This document shows positions 10,806 to 19,174 of a stretch of 64,000 nucleotides of DNA, in pieces. This stretch comes from Symbiodinium microadriaticum (taxonomy: Eukaryota; Sar; Dinophyceae; Suessiales; Symbiodiniaceae): positions 260,456-324,455 of the forward strand of contig LSRX01000843.1 in assembly GCA_001939145.1 (NCBI GenBank), given 5' to 3'. The notes beneath the pieces were generated by a model. It ran no database searches. It saw nothing but the letters and a program-made list of their open reading frames with translations, and was not told the DNA's origin. Within the stretch, counting starts at the first letter, position 1, and each line of letters opens with the position of its first letter. A program made the position numbers and the translations under genes.

Positions 10806-10938
10806 AGATCGGATCATCAAAACTTCACTCGGTCTTCACACGTCCGATCGGAACCCCGATCACCGGGTGTGCGCATTGGCATCGCCAACGACCGCAACAT
10901 CCATCCGATCGAACACATCAGATGAGTGATATTCCCAG
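10806..10938 (-). repeat. Split direct repeat B1
   Basis: Identical over 133 bp to B2 (9639-9771). It starts about 5 bp after the stop codon of the RNase H frame, so the coding units before B1 and B2 share the same 3' end. Confidence 0.95.
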
Positions 10939-10942
10939 GCCC

Positions 10943-11440
10943 TCAAACTCCTTTGGGAGTATCCGAAGGAACAGTGATCCAACCGCAGAGCAGACCCGTC
11001 GCCACGTCACCCCGAGAGGGGTTATCAGCGGGATTCGAGTCTGTAGGAACTCGATCGATGTATACTGAACATCTCAACTCGAGCACCAGTTCCCAAAACA
11101 ATCCTACGAGCTCGCAAACGTCTTCTTTGGCCGAATAGCCCTTGATCAAGGCCGCTTCGACTGGCTCCGAATCGATAAACAAAAGAACTAACTTTCCACG
11201 GATCTCTTCTCGGAAAGTCTGAACAGCAACCACGGCAGCGAGCAGCTCAATCATGCAGATCTGCGTTTTCCTAGGGAACCATCTCTGCACGATCAGCTTA
11301 GGAACATCCGAGGAAAACTGCTTGGGAGAATCCTCGCGAGTGAACATGACTCCCCCAATCATCTCAGTAGCAGGATCCTTCGGGCTCGAACTCGGAGCCG
11401 AGCCATCCGTGAAGATCACGACGTCAGACTTCCGGGAACC
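10943..11440 (-). CDS. RNase H domain of the retrotransposon, after an in-frame TAG
   Basis: This is the same reading frame as the RT polypeptide, separated from it only by a TAG at 11443-11441. About 165 aa. The catalytic acidic residues are visible: Asp in IFTDGS, Glu in MIELLAA, Asp in LLFIDSE, and the final Asp in NPADNPSRG. It removes RNA from RNA-DNA hybrids during cDNA synthesis. With no ATG between the TAG and the TDGS motif, the domain can be made only by stop-codon readthrough, re-initiation at a non-ATG codon, or not at all in this copy. The frame ends just before B1. Confidence 0.85.
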   Translation of the reverse strand, partial: GSRKSDVVIFTDGSAPSSSPKDPATEMIGGVMFTREDSPKQFSSDVPKLIVQRWFPRKTQICMIELLAAVVAVQTFREEIRGKLVLLFIDSEPVEAALIKGYSAKEDVCELVGLFWELVLELRCSVYIDRVPTDSNPADNPSRGDVATGLLCGWITVPSDTPKGV

Positions 11441-13741
11441 CTAACCCGAGCCAGGGATCGGCCTAGGTGGCCCGTGCATAACGAGCGTCCGCCACTTGTA
11501 CAAGGAGTAGATCAGAGCTGGCGTCAGAGATGTATCTGTCGTCCTTCGGGAATACTGTCGATCAGACAGCGCCCGGAGAAAGGCCCGTCCGACCTTCCCC
11601 CAGAGCTGGGAAGCCCCGAACATGAGCTTGCCCCGCAGCTTTCCAGCCTGACCAGGCGAAAGCTCTTCGTGCTCGAGAATCATGGAGATCTCGTCGAAGA
11701 GCTCCTTCTTCCGAGACCTCTTGATCTTCAGGAGGTACTGCTCAAGGTCGTACGTAACCCCCAGGATCGTGGGATCGGAGCACAATTGGAGCTTCTGCTG
11801 ATCGAACCTCGCACCCAGCCACCAGTGCACCTTTTCGGCGAGCGCGAAAGCACTCGGGGCTGTGTCCTCCGGCTCGAACCCGTACTTGTCGTCGTAGAAG
11901 TTGAACGCGGCAACGGAGAACACCCGCCTGAGGATGTCAGTGATAGCCGCCGAGCGCCGGTTGTAGTTATAGACAGCGGAGACCAGACCGAACGAATGGC
12001 CCACCATCACGAAGAAGGCGACCTTGCCTGAACCGGGATCTTTCAAGGCCACCACGCTCCACTTCCGGTGATCAGGCGAGATCGGCACCTGGCGATAGGC
12101 CCGGCGCTCATCCAGCACCCATCCTCGCAGGGCTTTGTTAGGCAACCGCGAGCGCAACCACTTGATCACGGCAACATTCGCGTCTGTAGACGGGAGCTCG
12201 AGCTTCTCCGTCACGACGGTCGCCATTTTGATCCCGTTCGAAGTGGCGCTATCCACACCCCGAACTTTGTTCTTCTGAACAACCTCGAACCTCTGTGTGG
12301 GAATCCATCGATCGTCCCCTACGAACTCCGAGACCTCCGACTCTTCGAAGAACGGCCCGACTGCCGCTCCCTCGGCAACATCCTCCAAGGTTGCTTCCCA
12401 GACCTTGGGCGAGTGTTCAGTCAAAGGAGCTCTTTTTATCGCCTTCAGAACCTTGGAACGAAACTCCCAGGCCCGAGAACGAAGTGCTTCCACAGAGAGA
12501 TAATCAGCATGAGGCTTTCGATCGGGTGCCCACCGGTGGGAGGAGGCAATATCCCCCACGATCGGCATGCCGGCCATGATCTGATCTACCAGGTCCACAT
12601 CTGAACAGGAGGCTTGCTGCAAGAGCTGGCGCCACAAAGCCACGTGGAAGAACGAGCCAAGTGCCACCGGCTGATCGTCCGGAACCCCCCGCAGCAGACA
12701 GCGCAGGTGGCGGTCCGGAATCTGTTGGAGCGACTTGTCGGACTCGGGCACAAGATCATGTGCACGAGCTTCCCAAGAATGAAGAAGAGAGTCGCGGCGA
12801 TCGCGCACGGTTTGCGGATGATCCACGATTTCCTGCAGCACCGCTTGGAGGTCGGAGTCGATAGCGGCGTCCTGAGTGAAAGGATGGACCAGATCCAGCG
12901 CAAACTCGATCGCCTCGCCCGGATGCATCTCAGTTGTTATGAGAGGCAGGACGACCGACTTCTTCATTTGGTAGCCAGCAGCGACCGCTTTTTGGCCGGA
13001 ATTGCGCTGACGATGTTCGCGAACCCGAAAGGGAGCTCCATGAGGTCGCTTGCGATCCGCAGCTTCCGTGCGCAGAGCGAAAGTAGAGCTTTGCCAGGGA
13101 GCATCGGCATGATCACCTGTCTGCACGGGGGCCGGATTGAATCCGAGCTGCAGGAGCTGTTCGAACTCGTCAGCAGGGATCCGATCGACTCCATGGACGG
13201 AGTAGACCGCGAGGACCACCCGCGCGCCTTCCCAAGGGAGCGTCATGTGGAGAGCTTCCTTGGCATTGAAGACGATGATGTCTTGATCGAAGTCCGTATT
13301 GGAGCCGGGGATCATCCGGCCATCTATGTCTCGAGCATCTTGCCCGAGCGGGTCTTCGATCCAGAGCCCGCCACCTTGAAAATCGCTGAGCTTGATGACC
13401 ACATTCGGGGTGGCGTCATTGCCCGAATCCCGATGGGGTCGCGCCTTCTGATCATAGAGGATGGCGAACGACGTGAACACGATCTCAGACACCTTTTGCT
13501 GGATGTACTTCGTGATCGCCTGGATCGACCAGGGCCACGAACGGCACGAGGCTCTCAGGCGAGTAATGCCTCCATGTCGATAGGCTCCAGCAAAGAAAGC
13601 GCTGCCGCGTTCGCCAGCTGCTTTGTGCTGCCCCTGATCAGGCAGGTAGAAAGCGAGCTGCAAGATCTCTTCGCGTAAGAGCGGAGCCTTCTTGGCGACG
13701 AGCTCTTGAGCAATCGCCTCTGCGTCCACATCCCCCATCAC
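11441..13741 (-). CDS. 2OG-Fe(II) oxygenase-like domain fused to reverse transcriptase
   Basis: 766 aa. Residues ~75-190 look like a double-stranded beta-helix dioxygenase: H103-R-D105 (in RPHRDSG), a GGGLWIED strand, H165 and R174 (in LHMTLPWEGARVVLAVYS), i.e. the HxD...H...R set that binds iron and 2-oxoglutarate. Residues ~480-670 are reverse transcriptase: FEVVQKNKVRGVD, motif A LDERRAYRQVP (D544), motif B SFGLVSAVYNYNR (583-595), motif C FYDD (D617, D618) and motif D/E LGVTYDL. The part between (~200-480) is helical and of unknown role. RT copies element RNA to cDNA; the oxygenase could demethylate or hydroxylate nucleic acid or protein (inference only). The same frame is open 16 codons upstream to the Gag TGA, so synthesis by readthrough from Gag is possible; the ATG at 13741 or 13738 is the alternative. 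Confidence 0.86.
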   Translation of the reverse strand: MMGDVDAEAIAQELVAKKAPLLREEILQLAFYLPDQGQHKAAGERGSAFFAGAYRHGGITRLRASCRSWPWSIQAITKYIQQKVSEIVFTSFAILYDQKARPHRDSGNDATPNVVIKLSDFQGGGLWIEDPLGQDARDIDGRMIPGSNTDFDQDIIVFNAKEALHMTLPWEGARVVLAVYSVHGVDRIPADEFEQLLQLGFNPAPVQTGDHADAPWQSSTFALRTEAADRKRPHGAPFRVREHRQRNSGQKAVAAGYQMKKSVVLPLITTEMHPGEAIEFALDLVHPFTQDAAIDSDLQAVLQEIVDHPQTVRDRRDSLLHSWEARAHDLVPESDKSLQQIPDRHLRCLLRGVPDDQPVALGSFFHVALWRQLLQQASCSDVDLVDQIMAGMPIVGDIASSHRWAPDRKPHADYLSVEALRSRAWEFRSKVLKAIKRAPLTEHSPKVWEATLEDVAEGAAVGPFFEESEVSEFVGDDRWIPTQRFEVVQKNKVRGVDSATSNGIKMATVVTEKLELPSTDANVAVIKWLRSRLPNKALRGWVLDERRAYRQVPISPDHRKWSVVALKDPGSGKVAFFVMVGHSFGLVSAVYNYNRRSAAITDILRRVFSVAAFNFYDDKYGFEPEDTAPSAFALAEKVHWWLGARFDQQKLQLCSDPTILGVTYDLEQYLLKIKRSRKKELFDEISMILEHEELSPGQAGKLRGKLMFGASQLWGKVGRAFLRALSDRQYSRRTTDTSLTPALIYSLYKWRTLVMHGPPRPIPGSG

Positions 13742-13789
13742 CCCCGAGAGCGCGAGGTAGGGTCGGAAGTCAGATCCCGCAGGGCCAGA

Positions 13790-15067
13790 TCAGTGGTTGC
13801 CGATCATGGGATGCGGCTCTCCGCAGACCATGCACAAGTGCTTAAACCGGCAACTATCCCCTGAAATGCAGCCGAGCGACGAGTTGAAGTAGTGGCAGCG
13901 GCGAGCTCCCTGCACCTTCTTCGCAGCATCTGCGATCAGCTTCCACTCTTTCTCCGGGATTCGATCGTCCCGCTTCAGCTTTTTGGCAGGATCCTCCTTA
14001 GGGATCTTCTTCGGCGTCTCCTCCTTTCCCGGCGTTTGGAGCCGTTTCTTCTTCTTTCCGCCGCGAGTGCGCTTGAAGGGATTGTGAGGAGGAGGGGGAG
14101 CTCCGTCTTCCTGAACTTGATCTGGGTTCGCGACGAACTGCTGTCTGTTGTGCTCGACCTTGGACAGCGTAACGCTGGTCCGAGCGTCGTTCCACAGGTA
14201 TTTGTGGTTGTTGAGGACCTCGAGCAAGGCCTGCGAGAATGCCGTGTATGTCGCTCTTTGCTCCGAAAGAAGGCGGAAGATCTTCTTTCGTATAGCGCGA
14301 TCGGCCGCCATCAGGAACGGCAGACCCGGACACTCAGACCTGAACTGCTCCAGTTCTTGAAGGTACTTGAGCGGCCCTTCAGTTCGCGAGAACGCGCAGA
14401 TGTTCAAGTACTCGAGCGCCATGAAGAAAGCGTGGAGCCTGTGAAAGAGTGTAGTCACGTCCGTCACTGGCTCAGGCTGATCGGCCCGCGATATTGAGAG
14501 CAGATCTTCTGCGTTCCGCGAAAGCCCTGACTTCACGACGATTACGTCCGCCCGTGTCCTGATCTCGGCCGGCTCATAGAAGGGAACTATGCCGTGGATG
14601 AGGAAATCCCGCGACAGGCGCTCCACGAACTTCTTGTGTGGTTCCCTGGCGTCGATCAGGATCACATCCGGATGGACCCGGACGAAGCGATCGCGGAACT
14701 CTGCGTGATCCTCCTGCGAGAGCTCCGGGATCTTGTTCGGGTCCTCTTCCATCCTAGCACGTCGAGACGCGTACTGGGTCTGTAGAGCTTGGGCTGCTTG
14801 CCAGACCGCGGCTAGCGACATGACTGATAGCTCTTGGCTCGCTGCGTCGGCGCCGAGCGGGGACATGTCCGCCTCCCAGAGCTTACGCAGTGTTTCCTTC
14901 GCCGATGACAGATCCTGTCCCAGCATTGCGAACATCTCCACAGTGAGCAAGTCCTTGTCAGCCGAGAGCCTGCATAAGCCCGTGTCAAGCCCTTGCCGCC
15001 CGAAGATCTGGCGGAGGTTCAGCTTAGGGGTCGCTGCCTCGTTCGCATAGACAGTACGATCGACCAT
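13790..15067 (-). CDS. Gag-like protein with C-terminal CCCH and CCHH zinc knuckles
   Basis: 425 aa. The N-terminal two-thirds is helical and unrecognised. Residues ~325-390 are very basic (Lys/Arg/Pro), as in nucleocapsid proteins. The C-terminus has C-x8-C-x5-C-x3-H (CHYFNSSLGCISGDSCRFKH) followed by C-x2-C-x3-H-x5-H, ending exactly at the TGA. It would package element RNA. The TGA at 13792-13790 is followed in the same frame by the oxygenase-RT polypeptide, suggesting a former or recoded Gag-Pol. Upstream, the recombinase tail uses the same frame but is separated by two stops. Confidence 0.75.
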   Translation of the reverse strand: MVDRTVYANEAATPKLNLRQIFGRQGLDTGLCRLSADKDLLTVEMFAMLGQDLSSAKETLRKLWEADMSPLGADAASQELSVMSLAAVWQAAQALQTQYASRRARMEEDPNKIPELSQEDHAEFRDRFVRVHPDVILIDAREPHKKFVERLSRDFLIHGIVPFYEPAEIRTRADVIVVKSGLSRNAEDLLSISRADQPEPVTDVTTLFHRLHAFFMALEYLNICAFSRTEGPLKYLQELEQFRSECPGLPFLMAADRAIRKKIFRLLSEQRATYTAFSQALLEVLNNHKYLWNDARTSVTLSKVEHNRQQFVANPDQVQEDGAPPPPHNPFKRTRGGKKKKRLQTPGKEETPKKIPKEDPAKKLKRDDRIPEKEWKLIADAAKKVQGARRCHYFNSSLGCISGDSCRFKHLCMVCGEPHPMIGNH

Positions 15068-15154
15068 GGCTGAAACCGGCTAGCAACACTGGGCTCGAGC
15101 GACACTTAATAAAGACATGCGATCACTGAGCACACTCACGAGCTGGTCACTTCT

Positions 15155-15640
15155 TCACGGATCCGCGAAGATCTTACCAGAACAAAGCGAGCACATCTGT
15201 GAGCTCGGCGGTATCTCACCGAGGTCCTCACACTCAGTGATCTTGTAGCGCCCGCAGAGCGTTCGCTCCGCCCCAGTACCGTCTATGTACATAGCATGGT
15301 ACTTCAGGCTAAGATCCTTAGCAGGCACTGAGGACGATCGCGCCTTCGTGACATAGGTCAGAGCGCAGTCCCCGAAGTCGACCAGATTGGAGTCCTCGGC
15401 CTCGAACTCGGGCGGGGACTTCCAGTCCGATGCGATCCTCTTTGTTAGCCTCTTCACCATCTCGATCGAGATCTCCTTGCGGCTCCGCGCGTACTTCAGT
15501 ACTAGCTGGCTTGGGTTCTTCCAATTAGCCTGAAGTCCGATCTCCTTGTCCGGCACCTGTGCCTGGACCGAAGTGATCTCCTGGATGAGCTGCAGGTGAC
15601 CCTTCAAGTCGGGCGGTGAGATGAGGCCTCGCTCAGATCG
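15155..15640 (-). CDS. C-terminal catalytic part of the tyrosine recombinase (-1 frame) with cysteine tail
   Basis: Continues the recombinase in the -1 frame. After KGHLQL (box II-like His, but the usual following Arg is not seen) comes VPDKEIGLQANW, then KYARSRKEIS, whose Tyr is in the expected place for the nucleophile that attacks DNA. The end has TLCGRYK...CEDL...MCSLCSGKIF, a CxxC-type zinc-binding tail. The frame itself is open upstream to 16024, but that part overlaps the other recombinase frame and does not look coding; I place the crossover near 15640-15610. A programmed -1 shift or an inactivating indel are both possible. Confidence 0.62.
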   Translation of the reverse strand, partial: RSERGLISPPDLKGHLQLIQEITSVQAQVPDKEIGLQANWKNPSQLVLKYARSRKEISIEMVKRLTKRIASDWKSPPEFEAEDSNLVDFGDCALTYVTKARSSSVPAKDLSLKYHAMYIDGTGAERTLCGRYKITECEDLGEIPPSSQMCSLCSGKIFADP

Positions 15641-16917
15641 TCTGAGGCTGCAGTTGTGAGCACGTATCGGAGCCACAACACGCTCCTCTGATAGGTCGCC
15701 GGTCGCTCGCCAAAGCGATCGGCCGATTCGAGCTCCTTCATGAAGTAGTGCCGATCGTCCATCTCGAACGAGGCCGCACTCCATCCGTCCTCCATCCATT
15801 CTTCGCCAGAGACCGAGACCTTGGCCACTGCGAAGCGTGTGCCCTTCTTCTGCCGTTCGACCTTCGTCTGCCACACCACCCCGTAGAGCGCCTCGTCTCT
15901 CATGGCGAGCGCCTCGGGGACGACGTGCATCGCGTCGTCGAACCGCAGCGAAGAGTAGATCATGATCAAGATCCACCACGCGAAGAAGGCCAGCACGAGC
16001 TGGCTGGATCGGGACCGCGCGCATACGAATCGCTCGAGCGCCGCCACCAGAGCCAGCGGGATTGGAACGGCTTCGCGCGTCTCCTTTCCGCGCTCGCCAT
16101 ACACCCTCTTCTGGAGAGCCATGATGCGAGCGTCAGCCAGATCTGGTGCCTGCATCCCGATCCTCTTGCAGATCCACTTTATAGCTCCGCGCACCGAGGG
16201 GATCACGGCGGGTCCACAGCCACGATCGGCTAAGTCCAGGACATACTTCACCAGCACCTCCGTGGTCAACGGAATGGCGTTGATGTTCTGTGATCTGGCC
16301 CAGGTTTCGAGGCGCTCCCAGTGGCGAACGCACTGCTGAATGGTCCTGAACCCACCACTCTCATATACAATCGAACGAAGTGCGTTCATCTCCTCTTGCG
16401 AGAGCGGCGATCCTGGCTTAGGCCCTCCAGCGATCGTGGCATGCTCGCCACATCGCTCCACGATCGCTCTGAGCCTCATGCCCCACTTCCTGGCCTCACC
16501 GACCTCGATCGCCTTTGGCCTCTTTGCGAGCGGAAGGGGCAAAGGCGGCTCGTTCGAGTCTTTCCTGGACTTCAGCGGGGATCGCCCCACGGCTACTGAG
16601 ACCTCTGCCAGACCGAAGCCGAGGTCAACTGCCAGATCTGCAGTCCCGGTCTTTGCCGTGTTCCGAACGAGAGCGAAGAGTATCTCTATTGTCGGAACCC
16701 ACCTGGCGAGCTCCTCCTCCGTCTTCTGCTGGGTCGGGGAGTACTGAGCCTCGAGCGCAGGAACCAGGTTCACGAATGCTTGAACACACTCATCGATCGT
16801 ACCGTCCGAAACAGCGCATAGCTTCTCGAACTGAGCCATCCGAAGATCAACTAACCATTGGCAGAAGTCATCCCCGAACAGAGGCAGAGAAAGGATCTTC
16901 CTAACTGACCTGTCCAT
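15604..16917 (-). CDS. Tyrosine recombinase, N-terminal and box I part
   Basis: 437 aa. Residues ~170-255 resemble the helical core-binding domain of phage-integrase-type recombinases (QQCVRHWERLETWA ... LVKYVLDLADRG). Residues ~285-370 hold the start of the catalytic domain: IYSSLRFDDAMHV with R325 as the box I arginine, then a beta-hairpin WQTKVERQKKGTRFAV with a candidate catalytic Lys (K352 or nearby). Box II and the nucleophile are missing from this frame, which stops at 15604, and are found in the -1 frame. The enzyme would integrate a circular cDNA without a target duplication. It lies before Gag and RT, whereas known DIRS-like elements usually carry it after RT. Confidence 0.76.
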   Translation of the reverse strand: MDRSVRKILSLPLFGDDFCQWLVDLRMAQFEKLCAVSDGTIDECVQAFVNLVPALEAQYSPTQQKTEEELARWVPTIEILFALVRNTAKTGTADLAVDLGFGLAEVSVAVGRSPLKSRKDSNEPPLPLPLAKRPKAIEVGEARKWGMRLRAIVERCGEHATIAGGPKPGSPLSQEEMNALRSIVYESGGFRTIQQCVRHWERLETWARSQNINAIPLTTEVLVKYVLDLADRGCGPAVIPSVRGAIKWICKRIGMQAPDLADARIMALQKRVYGERGKETREAVPIPLALVAALERFVCARSRSSQLVLAFFAWWILIMIYSSLRFDDAMHVVPEALAMRDEALYGVVWQTKVERQKKGTRFAVAKVSVSGEEWMEDGWSAASFEMDDRHYFMKELESADRFGERPATYQRSVLWLRYVLTTAASDDLSEASSHRPT

Positions 16918-17184
16918 CTCGGGCTGAACAGCTGCGAGTGCGATCGCACGAGCCTGCTAATGGCAACCGAGCGCCGTGCCTGAGCCAGGACATGCTGATC
17001 TGCACTCATGAGACTATGCGGAACTGCGCATGGATCTAGCGCGCCGAGGGATCGCTCGGCATGTTTATTCCGCGGAAGAAGCACGGCTGATCTGCCGGCT
17101 ATAGTACTGCCGGGTCGGCGCCTGCTCTTTCGCGAGCGCGGCGCAAAACATCCGGAAGGAAGATCGGATCAAAATCGATCGGCC

Positions 17185-19011
17185 TCACTCCTCATTCCCC
17201 GGCCTTGAACTTGCCCGAGGATCCATCGCATACGGTCCTGAGGAGCGAGCCGGAGGGAAGGCCGGAGCGAACGATTGCGGGGCTGTAGACGGCGTCGAGC
17301 TGTCCATCGGGAGCTCCGGTCCCGTCTCCTCCACCCGAACCGTAGTGAACCTCGTGTACTCGGCCGCCTCGCGATCGTGGAGGACGTCGGTGAAGACCTG
17401 CGGCGTGATCGCGGCCGAGGTGCGCGAGAAGCGCATGTCCGCTCTCATGCGATCCCGCATTTCATCGAAGTAGTCTCCAGCATGATCGGCCGGGATCTCC
17501 TCGCCCTCGACCGCTGGGGTGATCACTGACACCCTTTGATCATAGGTCTGCTGGGCGGATGTCGGCATGTTCGTCAGAGCCGCCGTAGTGGAAGTTCCCA
17601 GCTGCCGAACGGCCTGCTTGGCCGCCTCTTCCATGAGAGCAGGCGGGCCTCTTCGAGCCGTGAGCTGGTTTCCTGCATCATGCGAACGATGAGCGAGAGC
17701 CTCTTGCCGCACGAACGTGAGAGGATGCACCTTGAGCTTTGAGCGAGCACGGAGGTGAAAATTTCCTCTCTCCACGGGGAACTGGTCCGTGGTGGTGCCG
17801 TGAGAGTCATCATCGTTCGCGATGGCGTCATTGTACCATGGCGCGATCACCGCCGAGAGCTGCGCGAACTGCTGCACGTGGTCTGGCCCCTCGACACGAG
17901 CGCGCTGGCTCCGGCATGTCTGGATCGTGTTGATCAAGGCCGGACCAGAGATGTGGCTGACGGTGAGCCACGTGCCCGGTACTGACGTTCGCCCGCACTT
18001 CAAGTCGAGCCGGTTGTTGGCGTCTCTGAACCTGAACTCGACGCGATCTGCGTCATTGCCATAGCCCTCTTGTGACGATCGCTCCGTCACCCGCAGCTCG
18101 CAGGTACTCATGGCATAGTCGCTCGCCATCACCGATCCTTGGGGGCCGATCGAGTAGACCTGGCCCCCAACTTCGAAGGACATGACCGAGACTTTCCATC
18201 CAACGAACACGGAGATGACGATGGACGGCCTGAACCAGCCGTTGTGCGCGGTCCTGATCAAGACCTCATCGCAGAACTGCTGCTGGACAGACAGATCCGC
18301 ATCCGAGCGATAGCCTCGGAACACCCAGTGGAAAAGGACCTCATTTCCATTGAAGACCTTGACGTCCACATAGGTGGCCGAGGTGTCGAACATGACCGGC
18401 CAGGTGAACGGCTGGAAGGCTGGGTGCGAAAGCGCCCTGCTTGCATGGGAGTCCCACTGAGCACAGGGACCTCCCGTCGTCGACGTCATCGAGAAGAGCA
18501 GGATCGCCTTGATGCCGTCCAGGGTATAGTTCGCGAACAGCAAACAGTGGTAACCCGAGCTGGGCGTGAGCACTTGATCTCGCTCCGTCAGCACGTTGAT
18601 CGAGCTAGCTGCATTGGACATGATCTCCTGTGCCAGCCAGTTCTGGAAGGGAGAGACCACCCGGTCATCGCGATTGTCGATGACCAGGAGTGAGTTCCTC
18701 GTCTCGTCCTCCTCCTCGACCACCATTTGCCGAACGAAGTCTGGCCTCTGAACCCTGAACGGGTTGTGGGCCGCCGGGCCGCCGCGATCGCGGCGACCCC
18801 GGCGATCGTCTCCGCCCCAGGTGGATCCCCAGTCTCCGGCTGCAGCGGGAGCCGCGGGATTCGCAGGAGCCTCTGCTTGACCTGGAACGTAGTGACTGCA
18901 GTTCCCAGGATTCTCTGGGGGAGCATTACGCCTCGGGAGCCCGAAAGTCGGGATCTCCCTGCGGGATGCCGCGGCCGACGACCCCTGAACAGGTGGGAAC
19001 GCCATTCTCAC
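17185..19011 (-). CDS. Unknown 608-aa protein, first ORF of the retrotransposon
   Basis: The first frame after repeat A1. Met1 or Met3 are candidate starts. Residues 1-90 are Pro/Ala/Gly-rich with an RG-rich stretch (DDRRGRRDRGG). Residues ~95-370 look like a folded mixed alpha/beta or beta domain with many aromatic residues and no repeat, and from ~430 the chain is helical then disordered, ending in a Pro/Ser-rich tail. I recognise no family. The position suggests a structural or RNA-binding protein; a capsid-like fold is conceivable but unproven. It uses the same frame as the N-terminal recombinase part, separated by 267 bases with stops. Confidence 0.6.
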   Translation of the reverse strand: MRMAFPPVQGSSAAASRREIPTFGLPRRNAPPENPGNCSHYVPGQAEAPANPAAPAAAGDWGSTWGGDDRRGRRDRGGPAAHNPFRVQRPDFVRQMVVEEEDETRNSLLVIDNRDDRVVSPFQNWLAQEIMSNAASSINVLTERDQVLTPSSGYHCLLFANYTLDGIKAILLFSMTSTTGGPCAQWDSHASRALSHPAFQPFTWPVMFDTSATYVDVKVFNGNEVLFHWVFRGYRSDADLSVQQQFCDEVLIRTAHNGWFRPSIVISVFVGWKVSVMSFEVGGQVYSIGPQGSVMASDYAMSTCELRVTERSSQEGYGNDADRVEFRFRDANNRLDLKCGRTSVPGTWLTVSHISGPALINTIQTCRSQRARVEGPDHVQQFAQLSAVIAPWYNDAIANDDDSHGTTTDQFPVERGNFHLRARSKLKVHPLTFVRQEALAHRSHDAGNQLTARRGPPALMEEAAKQAVRQLGTSTTAALTNMPTSAQQTYDQRVSVITPAVEGEEIPADHAGDYFDEMRDRMRADMRFSRTSAAITPQVFTDVLHDREAAEYTRFTTVRVEETGPELPMDSSTPSTAPQSFAPAFPPARSSGPYAMDPRASSRPGNEE

Positions 19012-19050
19012 AGGAATGATCTATCCTGAAAAGCTTTGATCTCCCACGCC

Positions 19051-19174
19051 GGTTCTTTTGGGCACGGCCGATCGGCTCGCGCCAAAATGGCCACGGATAG
19101 ATGGCATCAGGGCAGTTCTTACGATCGCAAAACTGATCCCCCAATTCCAGACCTACCTAGCCGATAATTAGGAG

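Noticed and set aside
9639..10938. Interpreting B1 and B2 as long terminal repeats of a short LTR element
   Set aside because: A copies of a different repeat alternate with them, and no B copy lies at the 5' end (19175); split direct repeats explain the order better.
11474..18700. Long plus-strand frames opposite the retrotransposon genes (for example 12614-13678)
   Set aside because: They overlap antisense to RT, Gag and recombinase with recognisable motifs; they are shadows of high-GC coding DNA.
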